This document shows positions 1 through 6,130 of a stretch of DNA of 8,951 nucleotides, in pieces. The stretch covers positions 1-8,951 of the forward strand of contig JBKQPR010000145.1 in assembly GCA_052144935.1 (NCBI GenBank), given 5' to 3'. This DNA comes from JOPF133 sp052144935 (GTDB lineage: Bacteria; Acidobacteriota; Terriglobia; Bryobacterales; Bryobacteraceae). Positions within the stretch are counted from its first letter, which is position 1. Every line of letters starts with the position of its first letter. The position numbers and the translations under genes were made by a program. The notes below the pieces were generated by a model. That model saw nothing but the letters and a program-made list of their open reading frames with translations. It was not told where the DNA came from and ran no database searches.

Positions 1-35
1 TCTGAGCCGCTTCGAGTCGAAGATTCGCTATCGTT

Positions 36-596
36 CTAATGCGATTCTGGCGGGAGAAACTCCAGCCCGCTTTTGGCGGCGGCTCCGATTAGCCGCGCCA
101 GTAACTCTTCGGTGAGAAGTGGCGGACCCGCTGAACGATCTCCAGCCGGATGAAACGCTTCCTCAAAAAACTTCTCCATCCCCGCTGGTGTGAACGTCAC
201 CAACATCTTCGCATGCCCGTTTCCTGTGTTCTTGAAGCAATGCACGGTTCCGCGAGGGATGTGAACAAAGTCTCCAGGCGCCGCATTCACGGTTCTGTCG
301 CCCATGCGAATCGCCAGTGTCCCTTCCCGGACGTAGAACGACTCGTCCTCGCGGTGGTGAATGTGCGGCGGTGGACCTCCGGCAGGCGGGACCGATAGTT
401 CCGCCATGAAGATGGCCCCACCGGTTTCCTCGCCGGTGATGAGAAACGTAACCTCATCTCCGGGGCCCCAATAGGCCGGACCTGTTCCTGTTTGCACGTA
501 CTTGCCGTGATTCTGCTTCAACCCGGTGGCGCTTGCATTCGCATCTTGTGCCAGCGCGTAGCCGCGCGCCACGCGATCTTCCGTCAGTGTCAACAT
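36..596 (-). CDS. Single-domain cupin protein, probable metal-binding small-molecule enzyme or sensor
   Basis: This 186-residue protein carries both classical cupin motifs. Motif 1 is G74-x3-H78-x-H80-x4-E85-x6-G92 and motif 2 is G108-x5-P114-x-G116-x2-H119-x3-N123, so all four expected metal ligands (H78, H80, E85, H119) are present. In the family these residues hold Fe, Mn, Ni or Zn inside a small beta barrel. Relatives include quercetin-dioxygenase-like and other cupin_2 proteins, so substrate and reaction cannot be assigned from sequence. There is no signal peptide or membrane segment, so it is probably cytoplasmic. The start is supported by AAGGAG 8 nt before the ATG. It lies 118 bp downstream of the marR gene on the same strand but has its own promoter, and a MarR-type half operator overlaps the -10 box. 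It is therefore probably a target of that repressor (inference). The fold assignment is firm; the function is open. Confidence 0.9.
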   Translation of the reverse strand: MLTLTEDRVARGYALAQDANASATGLKQNHGKYVQTGTGPAYWGPGDEVTFLITGEETGGAIFMAELSVPPAGGPPPHIHHREDESFYVREGTLAIRMGDRTVNAAPGDFVHIPRGTVHCFKNTGNGHAKMLVTFTPAGMEKFFEEAFHPAGDRSAGPPLLTEELLARLIGAAAKSGLEFLPPESH

Positions 597-612
597 CGTA
601 GTCTCCTTGTGT
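594..612 (-). promoter_or_regulatory. Ribosome binding site of the cupin gene
   Basis: Read on the minus strand, ACAAGGAGACTACG precedes the ATG at 596. The AAGGAG core sits 8 nt from the start codon. It is the best Shine-Dalgarno match in the left half of the window and fixes the cupin start. Confidence 0.7.
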
Positions 613-647
613 GAGAGTGGGCTAGCTCTTCAAATACTTGCCGTGGC

Positions 648-669
648 AATGGTCACCATGGAATGTAAT
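648..669 (-). promoter_or_regulatory. Putative MarR operator at the cupin promoter
   Basis: The minus-strand sequence ATTACATTCCATGG (669-656) matches 13 of 14 bases of the left half and centre of the palindrome upstream of marR (1290-1277). The second half is degenerate as a mirror of the first. A different short perfect palindrome, ATGGT-C-ACCAT, lies at 649-659 and covers the expected transcription start. The site overlaps the -10 box by three bases. That the window's MarR protein binds here is inference from the shared motif and position. Confidence 0.5.
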
Positions 670-696
670 ATAAACGCGAGCTCGTACCCCTGTCAA
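667..696 (-). promoter_or_regulatory. Sigma-70-type promoter of the cupin gene
   Basis: On the minus strand there is a perfect -35 box TTGACA (positions 696-691) and, after 18 bp, a -10 box TATATT (672-667). The alternative reading is TTATAT with a 17-bp spacer. Transcription would start near 660, leaving a leader of about 65 nt before the ATG at 596. The stretch is AT-rich compared with its surroundings. The downstream edge of the -10 box overlaps the putative MarR half-site, as expected for a repressor-controlled promoter. Confidence 0.7.
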
Positions 697-714
697 GCTT
701 TTTGTTTGGATTTC

Positions 715-1230
715 TTAACGGCGGCCCGGTTTGGCCTTATCGAGAGCAAGTTCCGCTGCCGTTTTCACGGCCATGTGCTCGCGAATACGGTCGAGGACAT
801 CCAGCAGCGTTTCCATTTCAGCCTTGGTTGTCGGAGGGAAGTTGTCAAACACCTTGTCCACCACTCCGTCCAAATGCGCCAGGAGTTCCAGCCCTTGGGA
901 GGTTACAGATACAAGAACCACGCGCCGGTCTTCCTTGGACGGGCTGCGCCGGGCGAGTTTCTTGGCGATCAGCCTGTCGATCAATCTAGTAATATTGGGG
1001 CTGCGCGCCAGCATGCGACTGGAAATCTCGAGTGTCGGCAGTCCACTTTCTCCCGCACCCCGAATGATGCGGAGGACGTTAAACTGCTCCTCCGACATGC
1101 CGAACACAGAAAGGGATCTCTCGACGGCATGGTGAAGGACATCGGCGGTACGAAAGATCGTCATCACGGCTGCCTGGCCGGGCCTACGCTCCGGCTGGGT
1201 TTGTTTGATTTCCTCGTAGATTCTCGGCAT
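715..1230 (-). CDS. MarR-family winged-helix transcriptional regulator
   Basis: This 171-residue protein shows the MarR architecture: an N-terminal dimerisation helix (about 20-42), a winged helix-turn-helix (about 46-112) and C-terminal dimerisation helices (about 115-165). The recognition helix is near residues 77-91 (SPNITRLIDRLIAKKL). The wing carries the family's D101-R102-R103 signature followed by the beta strand VVLVSVT and then SQGLELL. Such proteins act as dimers on short palindromes and usually release DNA on binding a small aromatic ligand or on oxidation. The first ATG is chosen because the N-terminus MPRIYEEIKQ resembles a recurring MarR subgroup I recall from Acidobacteriota. 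A later Met at residue 23 would remove part of the dimerisation region. The Shine-Dalgarno is poor. Two inverted repeats lie directly upstream (1252-1266 and 1269-1290), consistent with autoregulation. The likely second target is the downstream cupin gene. Its ligand is unknown. Confidence 0.92.
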   Translation of the reverse strand: MPRIYEEIKQTQPERRPGQAAVMTIFRTADVLHHAVERSLSVFGMSEEQFNVLRIIRGAGESGLPTLEISSRMLARSPNITRLIDRLIAKKLARRSPSKEDRRVVLVSVTSQGLELLAHLDGVVDKVFDNFPPTTKAEMETLLDVLDRIREHMAVKTAAELALDKAKPGRR

Positions 1231-1251
1231 GCGTTTCGACCGGCGGCTAAC

Positions 1252-1266
1252 CTGGGAGGCTCCCAG
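1252..1266. repeat. Perfect 7-bp inverted repeat in the marR leader
   Basis: CTGGGAG, one G, then CTCCCAG forms a perfect inverted repeat between the 22-bp palindrome and the marR start, ending about 21 nt before the ATG. It could be a second operator for another regulator or a leader hairpin that limits access to the ribosome site. The one-base loop argues for a DNA-level site, because an RNA hairpin would have to open two pairs. It does not share sequence with the 22-bp palindrome. Confidence 0.35.
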
Positions 1267-1268
1267 CT

Positions 1269-1290
1269 ATTACTAGCCATGGAAAGTAAT
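1269..1290 (-). promoter_or_regulatory. 22-bp palindromic operator upstream of marR
   Basis: The 22-bp site reads, on the minus strand, ATTACTTTCCA followed by TGGCTAGTAAT. The halves are reverse complements at 9 of 11 positions: outer arms ATTACT and AGTAAT, and core CCATGG. Its near edge is 38 bp upstream of the marR start. Size, symmetry and position fit a MarR-family operator. The half and core recur at the cupin promoter (656-669), which supports a functional site rather than chance. Binding itself is inferred. Confidence 0.6.
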
Positions 1291-1514
1291 TCCAGGGACG
1301 ATTCCATCTTAGGCTTCGCTTGCCAGGCCCGTCAAGAGTCTTGCCGGGATCACTGCGTTGAGCTACGGGTGCCGCAAGATCGGAGCAGAAAACCGGCATC
1401 TCGGAAAGTGGGCCTGGCGTGGCGTACTCCCACCGGCCCAATGGACAAAAAAACGGGGGCTTCTTTCCGATAACTCCAGGAAAACGGGCTTGTCGGAAAC
1501 TGGCCCGGAGGCCG

Positions 1515-4301
1515 TTGGGGAAGGGTGCTCCACCCGTCCAGGCGGAGCTGGCGCGCGCGCTACGGCCCGGAGTCGATGCGTTGCTGGAGGAGGTCGAGCC
1601 GGACTGGCGCGAATTCAGGTACGTTATGAGAGGCGCGATGATCATGCAGATCCTGAGCGGCACGGCTTGGCTCAAGCTCACCGCGGCCCTGGCCTTGGCG
1701 GGGGCGATGGCCGCCGCGGGAGTGTCCTTCGTCGTCCCTACGCGGTACGAGTCGTCGGCGGTGCTGCGGCTTACCCGCCAGCAGGGCGCGCAGCCCTCCC
1801 CCGACAATCTCCCGGAGATGAAGGAAGACGTCCTAAGCCACGGTTCCCTCCTCCAACTCATCCAGAAACCCTCGCTGGACCTGTACAAGAGCGAGCGGCA
1901 AAGCCTGCCCCTGGAAGACATCGTGGAGCAGATGCGCGATGACATCCAGGTCCAGCCGCTGCCCATGGCTCCCGGCAGCTCCGGGTCTGGCTCTGGGTCC
2001 GCATTCCGCGTCTCGTTCGCCTATCCCGACCAGGTGAAAGCCCGGGCCGTGGTGCGCGAGCTAGTCACCAGGTTCGCGGAGCAAAACGTAACCATAAGCA
2101 GAAACGGGGAGGCCGTGTACCAGGCCTTTTGGCACCGGCCCCCGCCGCCGGCCGAGCTGGGCGAAAACCTGGAAGTGCTCGATCCCGCCAGCCTGCCGAA
2201 GAGGCCCTCCAGTCCCGATCGCCTGGCCTTCACGGCATGGGGTTTGGTCTTCGGATTGTTGCTGGGGCTGCTGGTTACCTTGGCGCGCTGGCAGCCGAAG
2301 GTCCTGCAACTTGCCGCGTCGGCGGTGGCCGGCTGCGCCCTGGCCGCGAGTCTGTCGCTGCTGATCCCCGACCGGTATACGTCTACGGCCACAATGCGGA
2401 TCGTTCCGCCGCAGTTCAGCCCTCAAGTCTGGTACTCCGCCATGCCGGCGTACCCTCTGCCCGAACGGGTCTGGCGGTTGGCGGGACCGATCCTCAGCCG
2501 CAGCGGCTTGTCGGAGATCATCCAGAAGCCCGCGCTCGATCTGTATCTCCAGGAACGGACAAGGCAGCCACTGGAAGAAGTGGTGGAGAACATGCGCCGG
2601 GATATCGATATTCGCATGGTTAGGGCGCCGTTCGCCGAGAGCGCCACGCCGTCGGCTTTCACCATATCCTTCTCTTATTCCGACCGGTACAAGGCGCAGG
2701 CGGTGGTCCGCGAAGTGGTCACAAGGCTCATCGAGGACAACATAACCCAACAGCGAAACGCGGCCAGGACCGCCAGTGCCGAGGCAAACAAGATGGCGGA
2801 GCATCAGGTGGGAGAGAGGCTGGAAGTGCTCGATCCCGCCAGCCTGCCGGAAGCGCCGGTCTCGCCCAACCGATTGGCGCTGGCGTCTGCCTTGGGCTTG
2901 GCAGTTGGGCTGGCCCTGGGAGCCTGCCTGCTGTGGCCGCTCTGGCGCAAATTCACGGGCGTAATGAGGGGCGCGATGCGGACCCTTAGCGGTACTGCCT
3001 GGCTGAAGCTCACGGCGGCGCTAGCCGTAGCGGGGGCGATTGCCGGCGCGGAAGTGTCCTTCGCGGTTCCGGAGCGGTATGAGTCGTCGGCGGTGCTGCT
3101 GATCACCACTCGGCCGGGCGCGCGGGACTCATCCGACAATCTGGCGCAGATGGAGACCGATATCCTCAGCCAGGGCTCGCTCAGCGAAATCATCCAGAAA
3201 CCTTCGCTCAACCTCTACCCTAGCGAGCGGGCGCGACTGCCGATGGATGACATCGTTCAGCAGATGCGCCGGGACCTCCAGCTCCAGTGGCTGCCCCTGC
3301 TTCCCGGCAGCATAAGCTCCGGGCCCGCCCCGGCATTCCGTATTTCGTTCTCTTACCCCGACCAATATAGAGCCCAGGCCGTGGTGCGCGAGCTGGTCAC
3401 CACATTCACCGAGGAGAACGTAACCATAATCAGAAACCGGGAGTGCCTCTACGAGGCCATTTGGCACCAGCCCCTCCCGCCGGCCGAGAGCGGCGCGGAC
3501 CTGGAAGTGCTCGATCCCGCCAACCTCCCCACGGGGCCTACCGGCCCCAATCGCCTGGCCTTCATGGCATGCGGTTTGGGAGCGGGGATGTTGCTGGGCG
3601 TGCTGGCGACCCTGGTGCGCCGGCGGCCGAAGCGGGCCCTGCAATTGGCCGCGTGGGCGGTAGCCGGCTGCGCGCTGGCCGCGGACCTGTCGTTCCTGAT
3701 TCCCGACCGTTATACCTCTACGGTAACCATGCGGTTCACCCCGCCAGTCAGCACGCAGCGCTGGCAGGCTGCCGGAAAGGCCGAGCCGCCGCCTGAGCAC
3801 GTCCGGCGGATGGAGCAGCAGGTCCTCAGCCGCGACAACCTGGCGCGCATCATCCAAAAGCCCAGGCTCGATCTGTATCCACGCGAGCGCGCCAGGCAGC
3901 CACAGAAAGAAGTGGTGGAGAACATGCGGCGGGATATCGATATCCACCTTGTGAGGGCGCCGCTGGCGGAAAGCGCCACGCCGGCAGCTTTCTCCATCTC
4001 CTTCTCTTACACCGACCGGTATAAGGCGCAGGCGGTGGTCCGCGCCCTGGTCTTGGACTTCACCGAGTTGTACGCCAGGGAATTGCGAACCGCGGCCCCG
4101 ACCGCCAGCCCCGAATTCGTCAAAATGGCGGAACATAAGGCGGGAGAGAACCTGGAAGTGCTCGATCCCGCCAGCCTGCCCGAAGCGCCCGTCTCGCCCA
4201 ACCGCCTGCCGCTGGCGGCCTTGGGATTGGCCCTTGGACTGGCGCTGGGAACCTGCCTGCTGTGGTTCCGCCAGCAGCGGGTCCTCAATCCGGCCGTGTA
4301 A
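1515..4301 (+). CDS. Four-module Wzz/CpsC-like polysaccharide chain-length determinant (A-B-A-B repeat protein)
   Basis: The protein consists of four tandem Wzz/GumC-type modules of about 220 residues: A1 (about 1599-2300), B1 (2301-2936), A2 (2937-3632) and B2 (3633-4265). Each has a membrane helix followed by a P-x-RY-x-S strand, a segment like IIQKPSLDLY with an (R/Q)xP(L/M) continuation, FSYPDRYKAQAVVREL or a variant, and LEVLDPASLP followed by a proline-rich PxxPNR stretch directly before a second helix. Predicted helices lie at nt 1668-1736, 2223-2285, 2304-2366, 2874-2936, 3006-3068, 3555-3617, 3639-3701 and 4209-4265. Arg/Lys-rich links (RWQPK, WRKF, RRRPKR, RQQR) between modules support cytoplasmic loops and roughly 150-residue periplasmic domains. 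Module length resembles CpsC/YveK rather than enterobacterial WzzB, and long coiled coils are absent. No Walker motif or BY-kinase domain is present. Family members control the length of polysaccharide made by Wzy-type systems. The start is uncertain. GTG 1419 opens the frame but 1419-1514 is not coding-like. TTG 1515 has GGAGG 3 nt upstream, and ATG 1626 has only a weak AGG. Repeat homology reaches back to about 1599, so I favour a start upstream of 1626. Confidence 0.85.
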   Translation: MGKGAPPVQAELARALRPGVDALLEEVEPDWREFRYVMRGAMIMQILSGTAWLKLTAALALAGAMAAAGVSFVVPTRYESSAVLRLTRQQGAQPSPDNLPEMKEDVLSHGSLLQLIQKPSLDLYKSERQSLPLEDIVEQMRDDIQVQPLPMAPGSSGSGSGSAFRVSFAYPDQVKARAVVRELVTRFAEQNVTISRNGEAVYQAFWHRPPPPAELGENLEVLDPASLPKRPSSPDRLAFTAWGLVFGLLLGLLVTLARWQPKVLQLAASAVAGCALAASLSLLIPDRYTSTATMRIVPPQFSPQVWYSAMPAYPLPERVWRLAGPILSRSGLSEIIQKPALDLYLQERTRQPLEEVVENMRRDIDIRMVRAPFAESATPSAFTISFSYSDRYKAQAVVREVVTRLIEDNITQQRNAARTASAEANKMAEHQVGERLEVLDPASLPEAPVSPNRLALASALGLAVGLALGACLLWPLWRKFTGVMRGAMRTLSGTAWLKLTAALAVAGAIAGAEVSFAVPERYESSAVLLITTRPGARDSSDNLAQMETDILSQGSLSEIIQKPSLNLYPSERARLPMDDIVQQMRRDLQLQWLPLLPGSISSGPAPAFRISFSYPDQYRAQAVVRELVTTFTEENVTIIRNRECLYEAIWHQPLPPAESGADLEVLDPANLPTGPTGPNRLAFMACGLGAGMLLGVLATLVRRRPKRALQLAAWAVAGCALAADLSFLIPDRYTSTVTMRFTPPVSTQRWQAAGKAEPPPEHVRRMEQQVLSRDNLARIIQKPRLDLYPRERARQPQKEVVENMRRDIDIHLVRAPLAESATPAAFSISFSYTDRYKAQAVVRALVLDFTELYARELRTAAPTASPEFVKMAEHKAGENLEVLDPASLPEAPVSPNRLPLAALGLALGLALGTCLLWFRQQRVLNPAV
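1599..4265 (+). repeat. Tandem duplication of a 1.34-kb Wzz module pair inside one gene
   Basis: Two direct copies, about 1599-2936 and 2937-4265, each encode one A and one B module. Starts are offset by 1338 bp (446 codons) in A and 1332 bp in B. Flanking comparison places the junction after the shared LLW at the end of B: copy 1 continues into PLWRKFTGVMRGAM, which matches PDWREFRYVMRGAM at the start of copy 1, while copy 2 ends with FRQQRVLNPAV. Within all four modules a 22-nt block beginning CTGGAAGTGCTCGATCCCGC is identical, at 2169, 2820, 3501 and 4152, spaced 651, 681 and 651 bp. A and B therefore share an older origin, and the AB pair was duplicated later. Confidence 0.85.
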
Positions 4302-5346
4302 CAAACCGCTCGCTGCCCGCGCTCCTCCATCAGCCGGCGCCGTCTCGCTGCCGGCACCCCGTAAGGAACTGGTCTTTGCGGGGAGTTCGCTGGTCCGGCG
4401 GCCCGTGCCGGCCGGGTCAAGCGTCTTGATCGAAGAGGCCTCACTCGAAGCCTTCCAGCATCCACAGGCTGCCGCTGGTTCGTATCGCCGGATACAGGAT
4501 GGCTTTTGCCATCGGGCGAATGGCTGAGAAGGCGGTAGCGGCCCTGTACAGCAAGGCAGCCACGCGCAGCATGTCTAACCCGCCCCTGGACCACATGCTA
4601 TATAGGCAGCACTTCCCGCCCAAATAACCGATGTGGACGGTGGGGATGTGTACCACATCTGTGACCTCTGGTGATATTCTGCACCGGCCTGTCGCGAGGA
4701 TCAAGATAAAAGTAGACTTAACTCTGAAAGCCTCAGTTTGGTCCATATTTTCAATGCTGAATCGACGCCGCTCCCATCAGTCCGCTTTTGATGCCGGCGA
4801 TGTCGAGCTGCTCGGCGATTCGCGGGGCGGCGGCACCGTTCCTTCCGAGAGCGTTGATGGGACACACGTGTCCCCTTTTGCGCCGGTACCGGCGCGCACG
4901 ATCACGCGCTTGGGCGGCCTGGCGCGGTGCCGTGGGGCCCGATCAGCACCGCTGATGGCTAACGGCCGTCAGGCTGGCGGCGAGCGAAAAAGGATGGAGC
5001 GCGACCGGCGTCCCACGCGCTGCGCGCTGGGCGGCGGCCCTGCGACCGCGGGCCGAGGGTGAACATCCGCGCGGCGGCGCCGGCGTTCTTGATTTGCGCG
5101 CGCGCTGAGCCGCGGGGATGATTCTGGCGTGCGGCGGCCACGACCACGGGGACGTTTTGGAAGGTCGGGGGTGGTTACCGATAAGCCCGTCTTTCGTCTA
5201 CAACCCCATTTCCGTGCAGGATGGTTCCAATCGCTCACGCTCTATGCCGTCCATAACGGGAATACAACGGGACAGCGCGAGACCGGTTGCTACAGGGTTT
5301 GACTCGCGTCCCGAAATTCACGGGCTTCGAAACATAGCAGACCTTG
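4302..5346. other. 1-kb stretch without a convincing gene
   Basis: Open frames here (for example 4441-4746 minus, 4631-5062 plus, 4969-5238 minus) have no recognisable domain, lack good ribosome sites and read as Arg/Gly/Pro-rich translations expected by chance in GC-rich DNA. Visible structure is limited to a possible hairpin at 4357-4383 (CCCCG to CGGGG), an inverted repeat GATGTG-TAC-CACATC at 4645-4659, and two adjacent strong palindromes at 4859-4895. The section 4600-4760 is AT-richer than its surroundings. It may hold decayed genes or repeat-element remnants, but none can be named. Confidence 0.6.
4859..4895. repeat. Two adjacent palindromes separated by CTTTT
   Basis: The first is GGGACAC-AC-GTGTCCC (4859-4874). 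As RNA it would form GGGACA, tetraloop CACG, TGTCCC, followed by CTTTT. The second is a perfect 16-bp palindrome, GCGCCGGTACCGGCGC (4880-4895). Together they look like a dispersed repeat (REP/MITE-like) or a weak bidirectional termination region. The T run is too short for a confident intrinsic terminator. Confidence 0.45.
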
Positions 5347-5763
5347 CTACGGCCTCGCAGTGCGTGCGTGCACAATGCCCCACGCTTCGTCGAAGATGGA
5401 CAAGTCCTGCGGCTGTTCCCAGCACTGGGCGAGTTTGCCATCGCGAACGTCGTAGACGTGGGCGGTCCGGTAGTCTTTTGATTGCCCGTCGCGCGTGAAG
5501 CGATGTCGCGCCAGCACAACGGCGTGGTGATCGTTGGCCAGCACGTCCTCAACCTCTTCCCGGAAACTGCCTCCTGTCAACTCCATTGCCATGCGGGCAA
5601 GCTCATACAGCCCTTCTTTACCCCGCCACGACCCTGCTATCGCACCGCGGCCGGGGATGTTGAAGCTGAAATCGTTCGTGCAGGGTTGAAGATAGCCATC
5701 CACATCGCCGCGTCCAAACGCTGCGTAGGCCTCTCGGATCGTCGATTCAAGTGAGTGTGCCAT
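5347..5763 (-). CDS. SnoaL/NTF2-like small protein (ketosteroid-isomerase fold)
   Basis: This 138-residue protein has the length and pattern of SnoaL-like proteins: an N-terminal helix with AYAAFGRGDVDGYL, then FSFNIPGRGAIAGSWRGKEGL, then alternating strands (VEDVLANDHHAVVLARHRFT, YRTAHVYDVRDGKLAQCWE) and a terminal FDEAW. These match the cone-shaped alpha+beta NTF2 fold, whose members range from polyketide cyclases and isomerases to proteins of unknown role. No catalytic set can be claimed from this sequence alone. The frame is open to 5832, but I start at the ATG at 5763 because GAGGAG lies 7 nt upstream on the minus strand and the protein begins in the usual family place there. It stands alone between the broken ATPase gene upstream and the empty 1-kb region downstream. 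It is probably cytoplasmic, with no signal peptide seen. Confidence 0.85.
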   Translation of the reverse strand: MAHSLESTIREAYAAFGRGDVDGYLQPCTNDFSFNIPGRGAIAGSWRGKEGLYELARMAMELTGGSFREEVEDVLANDHHAVVLARHRFTRDGQSKDYRTAHVYDVRDGKLAQCWEQPQDLSIFDEAWGIVHARTARP

Positions 5764-5824
5764 GCATATCTCCTCTGGGCCACGTTGGCCGACCTTTGAC
5801 GGTGGCCGGTGCCGCTGGTGAGAG

Positions 5825-5853
5825 ATTATCACGCCCTGACATGCCGCGGGGAA
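5825..5853 (-). promoter_or_regulatory. Weak candidate promoter for the SnoaL-like gene
   Basis: On the minus strand GATAAT (5830-5825, five of six matches to TATAAT) is preceded, after 17 bp, by a poor -35 box TTCCCC (5853-5848). Transcription would start near 5818 and give a leader of about 55 nt. The position fits, but the -35 is weak, so this is only a candidate. Confidence 0.25.
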
Positions 5854-5919
5854 AGAATGGACTGCTCTCCAAACCCTGTCCTGACCGTGATGTTTGACGA
5901 TTCCAGACTTCGGGGTCGG

Positions 5920-6130
5920 CTAACGCGGTTGATCGAAACCGCCTTGTGCAGGCGCGTCCCTACTAGACCCTTCCGACAGTAGCGGTCGGCAAGTGGGGTT
6001 ATCGTCCATTGGCCCTCTGGCCCTGGCGAGACGCAGTTCAGCTCCCGTTTGGGCGCATGCGGCACCGCTTGCTCGAAGGCGGGGCGGAAGTGCGGCGGAG
6101 GTAGGCGCTGAGGTGCCTTTCGCATCGGGC
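5920..6130 (-). other. Unrelated sequence joined to the truncated ATPase
   Basis: From about 6130 downwards the ATPase frame encodes an Ala/Pro/Arg-rich tail without family resemblance. Another minus-strand frame is open from 6125 to 5829 (98 codons beginning MRKAPQRLPP), but its product is not recognised and has no good ribosome site. No inverted terminal repeats or target duplication could be found at the joint by eye. The segment is probably what was brought next to the ATPase by the deletion that truncated it. Confidence 0.4.

Noticed and set aside
10..22. Inverted repeat CTTCGA-G-TCGAAG after the cupin stop as a terminator
   Set aside because: Short arms with a one-base loop and no T run on the minus strand; it is at the window edge and could belong to a neighbouring gene.
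607..1473. Long plus-strand frame (288 codons) opposite marR
   Set aside because: It runs antisense to a clear MarR gene, has no domain, and its length is explained by the codon pattern of the opposite strand.
1247..1966. Minus-strand 239-codon frame
   Set aside because: It is antisense to the array start and the regulatory region, Ser/Arg/Trp-rich with no domain, and covers the MarR operator.
3129..4304. 391-codon minus-strand frame opposite the Wzz array
   Set aside because: It is a mirror of the repeated GC-rich array on the other strand. Its His/Arg/Gln-rich translation is repeated with the same period, so it is a shadow.
4357..4383. Hairpin CCCCG...CGGGG 55 nt after the Wzz-array stop as a terminator
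   Set aside because: The stem includes wobble pairs and is followed by AGTTCGCTGG with no T run, so it is not a convincing intrinsic terminator.
4474..4490. GGTTCGTATC resembling a tRNA T-loop
   Set aside because: The flanking bases do not form a T-arm stem, and no acceptor, D or anticodon arms could be found upstream.
4645..4659. Inverted repeat GATGTG-TAC-CACATC
   Set aside because: Six-base arms with no promoter or gene start nearby; not distinguishable from chance.
4631..5062. 143-codon plus-strand frame in the empty region
   Set aside because: No ribosome site, no domain, Arg/Gly-rich composition, and it reads straight through both palindromes.
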